In this document: in pieces, positions 53,289 to 64,000 of the stretch
Layout of the letters: each line of letters begins with the position of its first letter
Position numbering within the stretch: position 1 is the first letter of the stretch
Assembly (NCBI RefSeq): GCF_000368965.1
Contig: NZ_KB849784.1
Location: forward strand, 205,825 to 269,824
DNA: 64,000 bases
Direction: 5' to 3'
Source: Acinetobacter calcoaceticus DSM 30006 = CIP 81.8
Lineage (GTDB): Bacteria; Pseudomonadota; Gammaproteobacteria; Pseudomonadales; Moraxellaceae
The notes under the pieces: model-generated
The model's database searches: none
Told to the model about the DNA's origin: nothing
The model's input: the letters and a program-made list of their open reading frames with translations, nothing else
Position numbers and translations under genes: made by a program

Positions 53289-54185
53289 TTACACCACTCC
53301 TATATGCTGATGTAAAAATTCTAATTGGGTTATCACTGCTTTTTCAAACCATGAACCGTGATAAATATCAAAATGTTTCATATCCCACTCATGATAACTC
53401 ACAAAAGGCGCAATATTTGTGGCAGCTTCGCGGCTTGATTCAATAGGAATAAGGGAATCTTTTTGGGCCGCAATAAATAAAACTGGAATATTAATCTGGC
53501 GTACAACTTGAATTGGACGGTATCGCATCAAATTAAAAAAGACACGGGCTGGGACTTCCCCACTCCAATAATAGTCAGAATTTACGATCGATAAATAACC
53601 ATAATAACTATCAGCTGTAGGCATAAAGCATAAATTATGTTGATCGACGACAGGCAATCTTTTGGGATTAAGCCCCATTTTTGATCCCATATAATCCTGA
53701 CTCGATAACTTCAATGCTTGAGGATAGCGTTGCAAAGGATAAAGCTTGGCAGTTTCAGCACCATCGACATAAGGAATTTGTACTAAAATTGCCTGAATAT
53801 TTTTTAATTCAGAAGCCAGACTTAGCGCATATCCTCCACTTAATGAAGTCCCCCACAACACGATCCTTCGATTATCCACAAGCTTACAGGTAGAAGCATA
53901 TTGAATTACTGTCTTCCAATCTTCTAACTGCGAATTAATAGAGACCATTTCTCTTGGCTTGCCAGTGCTCCCACCCCAATATCGATAATCAAACAAAATA
54001 ACAGCATAACCTGCTTGAGCGAACCGCTGAGCATATTGGATTAATTTAAATTGACGCAACGCAGCAAAACCATGGGCCATAATAATTACGGCAGATTTTT
54101 TATTTGTTTTAGGAATATAAAAATCAGCTGCGATCGTTTCCTGACCACATGGAACATATAAAGGCTCAACCGTATAAGCGTGCAT
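53289..54185 (-). CDS. Alpha/beta hydrolase
   Basis: The 298-residue protein has IIMAHGFAALR (oxyanion region), the nucleophile elbow GTSLSGGYAL (Ser) and a C-terminal catalytic His in DMKHFDIYHG, with Asp in AAQKDSLIP. It probably hydrolyses an ester or peptide of unknown identity and has no signal peptide. It is first in the operon with trxC. Confidence 0.87.
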   Translation of the reverse strand: MHAYTVEPLYVPCGQETIAADFYIPKTNKKSAVIIMAHGFAALRQFKLIQYAQRFAQAGYAVILFDYRYWGGSTGKPREMVSINSQLEDWKTVIQYASTCKLVDNRRIVLWGTSLSGGYALSLASELKNIQAILVQIPYVDGAETAKLYPLQRYPQALKLSSQDYMGSKMGLNPKRLPVVDQHNLCFMPTADSYYGYLSIVNSDYYWSGEVPARVFFNLMRYRPIQVVRQINIPVLFIAAQKDSLIPIESSREAATNIAPFVSYHEWDMKHFDIYHGSWFEKAVITQLEFLHQHIGVV

Positions 54186-54374
54186 ATGTGCTCCGTTGAA
54201 ATAGAATATGAATAACCAATTTTAAAATAGCTTGATGATCATTTTTAAAATTTATAACTTAGCTATAAGGCATAACTTTCTCAGTCAGAACAACACACGA
54301 GTGTCTTGTATCTCAGGTTAAGCTTAATGCTATGATACAGCATAAGAGGTTTTGTTAAATTTTGGAGTGACGAA

Positions 54375-54710
54375 ATGTCAGAGAATGTTGGTTTCGCAGG
54401 TCAAATTGGTCCAGAGCATGTTGGCCAAGTTGTAGAAAAAGGATTTAAATCGATTATTAATAATCGACCAGATATGGAAGGCGGCCCAGAACAACCTACA
54501 AGTGCTCAAATTGAAGAAGCAGCACGTCAAGTAGGTCTAGACTACGTTTATCAACCTGTTGTAGCTGGACAGATTACAGAACTCGATGTACGTACTTTCG
54601 CAAATCATTACAATGAGTTGCCAAAACCTGTACTTATGTTCTGCCGTACAGGAAACCGTTCAAACAATCTATATCAATTAGCAAAACAAATGGATTTGCT
54701 AGACGATTAA
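54375..54710 (+). CDS. DUF442 (TIGR01244) beta-lactamase-hydrolase-like protein
   Basis: The 111-residue protein has a phosphatase/rhodanese-like loop FCRTGNRSNN (C-x5-R) and the patterns VVEKGFKSIINNRPD and PTSAQIEEAARQVGLDYVY. Such domains are often fused to persulfide dioxygenases (Blh) and may take part in sulfide oxidation; here it stands alone. GGAG lies 9 bases upstream of the ATG. Confidence 0.87.
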   Translation: MSENVGFAGQIGPEHVGQVVEKGFKSIINNRPDMEGGPEQPTSAQIEEAARQVGLDYVYQPVVAGQITELDVRTFANHYNELPKPVLMFCRTGNRSNNLYQLAKQMDLLDD

Positions 54711-54732
54711 TTTTAAGAAATTAATATTTTAT

Positions 54733-54768
54733 AAAACCCTATTTTTTTTCTTTAAGGTAGGGTTTTTT
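54733..54768 (+). terminator. Terminator after the DUF442 gene
   Basis: AAAACCCTA and TAGGGTTTT pair over 9 bp around a 16-nt loop and are followed by further T. Confidence 0.78.
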
Positions 54769-54865
54769 GATAACTTATTTTGCATATCTCTGCACGAATT
54801 CAACAGAACTAAAAATAATATTGATCTAAAGTGTTTAAATCTTTTTGAATCATTTATTAATTTTC

Positions 54866-54970
54866 ATGAATAAATTTATATTTGCTCTTTTAACCTGTTT
54901 AATTCTTACAGCATGCTCATCAATGCAAGTAAAGCCTACAGTTGGAGTAACTATGGGTACACGAATTTGA
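54866..54970 (+). CDS. Small lipoprotein of 34 residues
   Basis: An ATG at 54866 opens a 34-codon frame: a short Lys-containing start, a hydrophobic core and a lipobox LTAC, then SSMQVKPTVGVTMGTRI. It is a typical very small envelope lipoprotein of unknown function. No strong ribosome site was seen, which limits confidence. Confidence 0.5.
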   Translation: MNKFIFALLTCLILTACSSMQVKPTVGVTMGTRI

Positions 54971-55077
54971 TCGGATAGCTTTCCCACAAATATAATGAGC
55001 AACCTCATGAAATATATGTTATTTTATAAATCTAAAAAATTATTTTAAATAACTTATCATTTTAATTGGGGATAATG

Positions 55078-56274
55078 ATGAAACTTACTCATGGGGTATG
55101 TGGGGTTACTTTAGCTGCTTTTTTGACAGCTTGTGGTGGGGGTGGCAGTGATGGCTACTATAACCAAAATTCAAACTCTGGTTCTACGACAACACCAACC
55201 ACACCATCAACAGATCAAGAGTTGGCGACTTCTGTTTTAAATAGCGTAAAGCAAGAAGGGAAATATTTATTTGGTGCATATGATCTTAATGATGAAAAAT
55301 TATCAAAAGGTTATATTGATCACGCATTAGATACCTTCGCACAAGGTCCACTCAAGTTAACATTAGATATTCGAAAAGTAGATCTTACCAAGTACTCCGA
55401 CCACTATCGTGATAAATGCTTTATTAAGAGTACTACAGACTACCGCGCCTGCTATGTATTTAAAGGTGAAGAAATTAAAACCTTGCTCTCTGGTTATAAT
55501 GATTGGGACTTTGATATTACAGCAGATGATTTAAAGAATATTAAACTGGCAAGCGATAATACATCTCCAAATTTAGAGGATTATCAATCAAATACCAGAA
55601 TTTATATTTTTGAAAATGAAAATAATGATAAAAACTTCCAGGATGTAACAATTACTGGAGCCTTTGCATATCCATTCCAACAGTCATGGGGACTGGAACA
55701 AACCAAGCAAAAAAGATTTGTATTAATTAATTCAACAACAAGTGATTATAAAATTACTACAACTACTCTTGTTCAAGATCCAGAAACAGGCCAACCAACT
55801 GAAAAAGAAGTTACTACCGGCGCAATGAGTGTATATAAAGATAATACCTCAACAGATGGTGATCTCTATGTAGTTCAGGGTGGTTCTGGTTTCAACGTAC
55901 TTATCAATGATAACTCTAATGTTCCTTTTGCAGAACCAATCTCATTTATCGTGAACTCAACAGCAGGAAACACAAATAATGCGACATATAAGGTGAGTCA
56001 ATCTGGCAATCAAATCCTAAGCTTACCTAATATTAGTAGCCTTGAAGGAAGTCGCGTTGAGAATGAAGCTCCAACGACTAATACACAAAAATTTAATGGC
56101 AGTATTTATCTAGAAGGAAAAGATATATTTACCTTTAAACAAAGTATGAACGGAACCACTTTGAACTTTAAACATTTAATTAATGGCATAAGTATTGAAG
56201 GTCAATCTACCAATCAAAATGGCACCGTATCAACTAAATTAAAAAAACCTTTTGAGCAAACCTTTACATTTTAA
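55078..56274 (+). CDS. Putative secreted lipoprotein of about 398 residues
   Basis: The signal peptide ends in a lipobox (FLTAC) followed by GGGGSDG and a Ser/Thr/Pro linker, so the protein is lipidated and surface- or envelope-bound. The remainder is beta-rich (many Thr, Asn and Asp, with repeated short hydrophobic strands) and shows no domain I recognise. Two Cys near residues 117-127 could pair. The ATG at 55078 has TTGGGG six bases upstream; 55075 is also possible. Confidence 0.72.
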   Translation: MKLTHGVCGVTLAAFLTACGGGGSDGYYNQNSNSGSTTTPTTPSTDQELATSVLNSVKQEGKYLFGAYDLNDEKLSKGYIDHALDTFAQGPLKLTLDIRKVDLTKYSDHYRDKCFIKSTTDYRACYVFKGEEIKTLLSGYNDWDFDITADDLKNIKLASDNTSPNLEDYQSNTRIYIFENENNDKNFQDVTITGAFAYPFQQSWGLEQTKQKRFVLINSTTSDYKITTTTLVQDPETGQPTEKEVTTGAMSVYKDNTSTDGDLYVVQGGSGFNVLINDNSNVPFAEPISFIVNSTAGNTNNATYKVSQSGNQILSLPNISSLEGSRVENEAPTTNTQKFNGSIYLEGKDIFTFKQSMNGTTLNFKHLINGISIEGQSTNQNGTVSTKLKKPFEQTFTF

Positions 56275-56292
56275 AGCTAAATAATTAGAACC

Positions 56293-56317
56293 AAACCCTC
56301 TATTGATGAGGGTTTTT
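56293..56317 (+). terminator. Terminator after the lipoprotein gene
   Basis: AAACCCTC and GAGGGTTT pair over 8 bp around TATTGAT and are followed by T residues. Confidence 0.8.
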
Positions 56318-56358
56318 CTATATATTCTATTTATCTATTAAAAATAGCTGAATGAAAA

Positions 56359-57732
56359 ATGTTCGATATTATTATCATTGGTGCAGGTACCGCTGGTATT
56401 AGCGCATATAAAGAAGCAGCTAAACACACTAATAATCTTTTAATAATAAATGATGGGCCATGGGATACGACATGTGCTCGTGTAGGCTGTATGCCAAGTA
56501 AAGTCCTCATCTCTATAGCAAACCGTATGTTTGACATTCAAAATGCTCAAGAAGTTGCTTTAGATATATCTGCAAAAATTAATACTGATCAGGTTATGCA
56601 ACATGTACAAACACTACGTGATCGCTTTACAGGTGCAACATTAAAAGATGTAGATCAATGGCCGACTGAGCATAAAGTTTCTGGTAAAGCACATTTTATT
56701 GATGCACAGACTGTAGAAGTTAACGGGAAACAGTACCAATCAAAAAGTTTTATTCTGGCGGTTGGTTCAACTCCTAATTATGATCAAACTTGGAAGCAAG
56801 AACTCGGTGATCAACTTATAACAACAGATCAAATATTCGAATTAAAAACACTACCTAAATCTATTGCTATCATTGGTAGTGGTGTAATTGCCCTCGAGAT
56901 CGCACAAGCCTTACATCGTTTAGGGGTAGAAACCACTATATTTGCTCGCAGTAAACGAATTGGAATACTGACTAGCTCAAAACTTCAACAACTTGCACAA
57001 AAAGAGCTAGGGAAAGAGTTAAAAATTCTATTCGAGACTTTACCAAATGAAGTCAAGTGTAATTCTGAAGGTGTCATATTAAATTATAAACTTGAAGAAA
57101 AAGAGAAAATTCTTAAAGTTGAATATGTTCTAGTTGCAACAGGCCGTTCAAGTTTGCTTGATACTTTAAAACTAGAAAATATTGATGATTCTTTTAAAGA
57201 TATTAAGTCATTACCTATAAATGCAACAACCAAGCAATTAGAGACCTATCCAATTTTTATTGTCGGTGATGCTTATACCTCAACACCATTACAACATGAA
57301 GCAGCACATGAGGGGAAAAAAGTTGTTCATAACTGTTTAAACTACCCTCAAGTCAATTCAGTTAAGACTCTTACCCCATTAGGAATTGTATTTAGTGATC
57401 CAGAAATGGCTATTGTTGGACAAAGCTATAAACAACTAAAAGACACTGGTATAGACTTTATTACAGGCGAAGCTTCTTATGAACGGCAAGGTAGAGCTAT
57501 CGTCCTTGGAAAAAACAAAGGAGGCATTGAGGTTTATATAGAGAAAGAAAGTCAGAAGCTTCTCGGTGCTGAGTTATTTACAGAAGCAACAGAACATATG
57601 GCTCACCTATTAAGCTGGATAATAGGTGAAGGTTTAACTTTAAATGATATTTTAGAGAAACCCTTTTATCACCCAACTCTAGAAGAAGGTCTTCGCACTG
57701 CTTTAAAACATGCACGTAGACAGTTGAAATAA
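56359..57732 (+). CDS. Dihydrolipoyl dehydrogenase-like flavoprotein
   Basis: The 457-residue protein has the class I pyridine nucleotide-disulfide oxidoreductase layout: FAD-binding IIIIGAGTAGISAYKEA, the redox disulfide in CARVGCMPSK, NAD-binding IAIIGSGVIALEIAQALHR, the second FAD motif FIVGDAY, and a C-terminal dimer domain with HPTLEEGL (active-site His-Glu). It oxidises dihydrolipoamide or a related thiol. The lack of nearby 2-oxoacid dehydrogenase genes leaves the partner open. Confidence 0.88.
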   Translation: MFDIIIIGAGTAGISAYKEAAKHTNNLLIINDGPWDTTCARVGCMPSKVLISIANRMFDIQNAQEVALDISAKINTDQVMQHVQTLRDRFTGATLKDVDQWPTEHKVSGKAHFIDAQTVEVNGKQYQSKSFILAVGSTPNYDQTWKQELGDQLITTDQIFELKTLPKSIAIIGSGVIALEIAQALHRLGVETTIFARSKRIGILTSSKLQQLAQKELGKELKILFETLPNEVKCNSEGVILNYKLEEKEKILKVEYVLVATGRSSLLDTLKLENIDDSFKDIKSLPINATTKQLETYPIFIVGDAYTSTPLQHEAAHEGKKVVHNCLNYPQVNSVKTLTPLGIVFSDPEMAIVGQSYKQLKDTGIDFITGEASYERQGRAIVLGKNKGGIEVYIEKESQKLLGAELFTEATEHMAHLLSWIIGEGLTLNDILEKPFYHPTLEEGLRTALKHARRQLK

Positions 57733-57740
57733 TCAATTTT

Positions 57741-57773
57741 AGAAGAGCTCTTTTAATAAAAGTTGGCTCTTCT
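57741..57773. terminator. Stem-loop between convergent genes
   Basis: AGAAGAGC and GCTCTTCT enclose a second stem CTTTT/AAAAG. There is no long T-run, so termination may be partial. Confidence 0.55.
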
Positions 57774-57792
57774 ATACATTAAATTGTTTTAA

Positions 57793-58323
57793 TTAATTCA
57801 TTTGATGGGAAATAACAGCAACTAGTGAAGCATTTTTTTCAGATGAACTAGTATATATCCATGTCTCTAAAGCCTTTCCACCTTTAGAAATAATATAATT
57901 TGTTGTAGTCAATTTTTTATCTTTAGATATTTCCTTTTTATAAGTTAAACCAGTAGATTTGGGGGGCAACCAACTTTCTAAACTCTTCTGAATTTCAGTT
58001 GAGTCTCCTTTATTTATAAATAATGAACATACGCCATTATCGAGTTGAGTAATAACAAACTTTCCTTCTGAAGAGTTTATCATCCAAGCGTTCCCATTAT
58101 AATCTTTTAAAAAATGTACAGCATACTCTTTAGGCATTTGAATAAAACCCATATTTTTTGCTTGTTTATTTATTATTTCTGGATTTCCTCTCGAACTAAC
58201 ACAAATATTTAAAAAAGCTTTTGTGCTGAATAAACTTTCTACAGCTTCATTAGCATAGATAGATTTACTACCCAGTGTTATAGCGAGCATACAGACAAAT
58301 ATTTTTAATCCTACAAATTTCAT
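57793..58323 (-). CDS. Secreted protein of unknown function
   Basis: The 176-residue product has a signal peptide cleaved near IYANE (residue 24), two Cys (about 41 and 108) that may form a disulfide, and no membrane segment in the mature part. The sequence is rich in Lys, Ser and Asn. I do not recognise a family. It has its own upstream region and is isolated next to the rRNA operon. Confidence 0.65.
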   Translation of the reverse strand: MKFVGLKIFVCMLAITLGSKSIYANEAVESLFSTKAFLNICVSSRGNPEIINKQAKNMGFIQMPKEYAVHFLKDYNGNAWMINSSEGKFVITQLDNGVCSLFINKGDSTEIQKSLESWLPPKSTGLTYKKEISKDKKLTTTNYIISKGGKALETWIYTSSSEKNASLVAVISHQMN

Positions 58324-58410
58324 TATTCATACTCTTGTTATCATTTTAAGGTATTTGGTTTATATCATAATTCATTCCAAAATATTCTAACATTTTGAAT
58401 TTTCCTGGCA

Positions 58411-58447
58411 TAAAAAAACACCCTCAACTGTTAAGTTGAGGGTGTTT
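58411..58447 (-). terminator. rRNA operon terminator
   Basis: AAACACCCTCAACT and AGTTGAGGGTGTTT form a perfect 14-bp stem around GTTA. On the minus strand a run of seven or more T follows, just after 5S rRNA. Confidence 0.95.
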
Positions 58448-58455
58448 GAATAATG

Positions 58456-58570
58456 AGCTGGCGATGACTTACTCTCACATGGGAAACCCCACACTACCAT
58501 CAGCGCTAAGAGGTTTCACTTCTGAGTTCGGGAAGGGATCAGGTGGTTCACTCTTGCTATGGTCGCCAGC
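58456..58570 (-). rRNA. rrf: 5S ribosomal RNA
   Basis: The minus strand gives a 115-nt sequence starting GCTGGCGACCATAG and ending in CATCGCCAGC, with complementary ends, as in Acinetobacter 5S rRNA. Ends are accurate to a few bases. Confidence 0.93.
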
Positions 58571-58747
58571 ACAACTGGTATGGATACTTGCATTGGTCTT
58601 ATTGGTTGCCGATGCGTTTTCCAAATCTTTACAGATGGGCTGATTGAGTCTTACTATATTTTGTTCATTTTAGCTAAGCGTATAACTAAATCAAGTTGCT
58701 TTGCATATTAATGAATCGATTGATGCTTTATATACAACTGCTTGGGT

Positions 58748-58756
58748 GTTGTATAG

Positions 58757-58761
<5 letters not shown>
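58748..58761 (-). other. 23S processing stalk, 3' arm
   Basis: GTTGTATAGTCAAG here is perfectly complementary to CTTGACTATACAAC at 61640-61653, on the other side of the 23S gene. Together they make the stem cut by RNase III. Confidence 0.8.
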
Positions 58762-61646
<2,885 letters not shown>

Positions 61647-62016
61647 ATACAACCCCAAACAGTCGTTATTACCTACAAGGAGTAATAAGACATGATCAAT
61701 GATTTCTCATCAATCTCTTACAGTTTGAAGTACTGTGTATTTAAACACTGTACAGCTTCAATCTAATTCATATACCAAAACGCTTGATTCAGTTAATTTG
61801 CTAGTTCTCAATTAATTCCAAGATCAGAATTACTTCCTCTCTCTTCATTATTGAGTGAACAATTTATTTCAGACTCAATTTTGCCAATCTGTTAATGAAT
61901 AAACATGCCTTCGTCAGGTCATGCTTAATACCGTGATACTTAAATCACAGAAGTTAATAAACCAAGATTTAAATCTTTATTTACTAATTTCTGTAATCCG
62001 AACTTCTCTTAAGTTC

Positions 62017-62092
62017 TGGTGGAGACTAGGAGAGTCGAACTCCTGACCTCCTGCGTGCAAAGCAGGCGCTCTACCAACTAAGCTAAGTCCCC
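62017..62092 (-). tRNA. tRNA-Ala (anticodon TGC)
   Basis: The minus strand gives a 76-nt tRNA: acceptor GGGGACT, anticodon stem CCTGC/GCAGG with TGC in the loop TTTGCAC, T loop TTCGACT and encoded CCA. It is the usual spacer tRNA of rRNA operons. Confidence 0.96.
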
Positions 62093-62148
62093 AGCTTACA
62101 TCATCAGTTATGTATCTTCTTTTCTATAACTTCAACCAGTCAAAGTCA

Positions 62149-62225
<77 letters not shown>

Positions 62226-62237
62226 TCAGATACATCT

Positions 62238-62261
62238 ATGAAGAACAACTTGTTGTGGATT
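62238..62261 (-). other. 16S processing stalk, 3' arm
   Basis: ATGAAGAACAACTTGTTGTG at 62238-62257 is almost fully complementary to AATCCACACAAGTTGTTCTT at 63961-63980, which lies beyond the 5' end of 16S; the two form the RNase III stem of pre-16S. Confidence 0.82.
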
Positions 62262-62284
62262 CTTACCAATCGTCAATCTTTCGT

Positions 62285-63822
<1,538 letters not shown>

Positions 63823-64000
63823 AAAATCATTTTGCACCTTATTAAAGACAAGGTGCCAATTCTGGCTCATCAATTTTCTGACTTAAATTTCGCTCAAATA
63901 AACTTCGAGTAATTTAAACCAATCAATCAATGATAATATTTCGATCAATCAATCAGTAAAAATCCACACAAGTTGTTCTTCATAATCTCTTAATGATCTT
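63823..64000 (-). other. rRNA leader region (partial)
   Basis: No gene lies here. It contains the stem GCACCTT/AAGGTGC (63835-63854), short direct repeats of the ATTGATTG type (63921-63956) and the 5' arm of the 16S processing stalk (63961-63983). The rRNA promoters must lie beyond the window. Confidence 0.8.

Overview
The window looks like a chromosomal segment of Acinetobacter, most likely the A. baumannii-calcoaceticus complex. The evidence is AT-rich DNA with Acinetobacter-like proteins, a BaeSR two-component system, a ZnuD-type zinc receptor behind a perfect Zur-like palindrome, and a lipooligosaccharide outer-core (OC) locus lying between aspS and ilvE, which is the known position of that locus in A. 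baumannii. Species and strain are inferred from remembered family and synteny knowledge; no search was run.

Layout. 1-8450: end of a cobalamin adenosyltransferase gene, a glycerophosphodiesterase, a META-domain lipoprotein, an acyl-CoA desaturase, selO, an L,D-transpeptidase, a cluster of three perfect DnaA boxes, then baeS-baeR (minus strand) with a structured 266-bp palindromic element just upstream, and a His-rich lipoprotein. 8696-12450: two tandem acyl-CoA dehydrogenases, the first broken by an in-frame TGA. 12500-18840: psiE, an RcnB-like protein, a phospholipase D family protein, znuD and a DUF4184 membrane protein, with an intergenic row of three hairpins. 19011-32772: aspS, the mosaic and partly decayed outer-core locus (five glycosyltransferases, a deacetylase, an ELM1-like protein, an unknown gene and two gene remnants), then ilvE-glnE. 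32840-35816: an orphan GAF histidine kinase, a small helical protein, a putative abortive-infection membrane protein and tRNA-Leu(CAA).

35999-57730 is mostly housekeeping: queA, a DUF3137-like/LemA pair, tgt-yajC-secD-secF, coaBC, radC, a bestrophin-like channel, a PHP exonuclease, yciB, a YciI protein, mnmC, a rhodanese, yajQ, two hotdog thioesterases, trxC, an alpha/beta hydrolase, a DUF442 protein, two lipoproteins and a dihydrolipoyl-dehydrogenase-like flavoprotein. 58411-64000 is a complete rRNA operon on the minus strand (16S, tRNA-Ile, tRNA-Ala, 23S, 5S) with its terminator, both processing stalks and part of its leader.

How the genes work together. queA, tgt and mnmC act in tRNA wobble modification; yajC-secD-secF help drive Sec export. 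BaeSR senses envelope stress. ZnuD imports zinc under probable Zur control. The aspS-ilvE interval builds the variable sugars of the LOS outer core. glnE and ilvE tie in nitrogen and branched-chain amino-acid metabolism. I saw no complete insertion sequence, prophage, CRISPR array or resistance gene. The least expected points are the nonsense mutation in the first acyl-CoA dehydrogenase, the DnaA-box cluster, the palindromic element at baeS, the triple hairpin, the gene remnants in the OC locus and the Abi-like gene beside tRNA-Leu.
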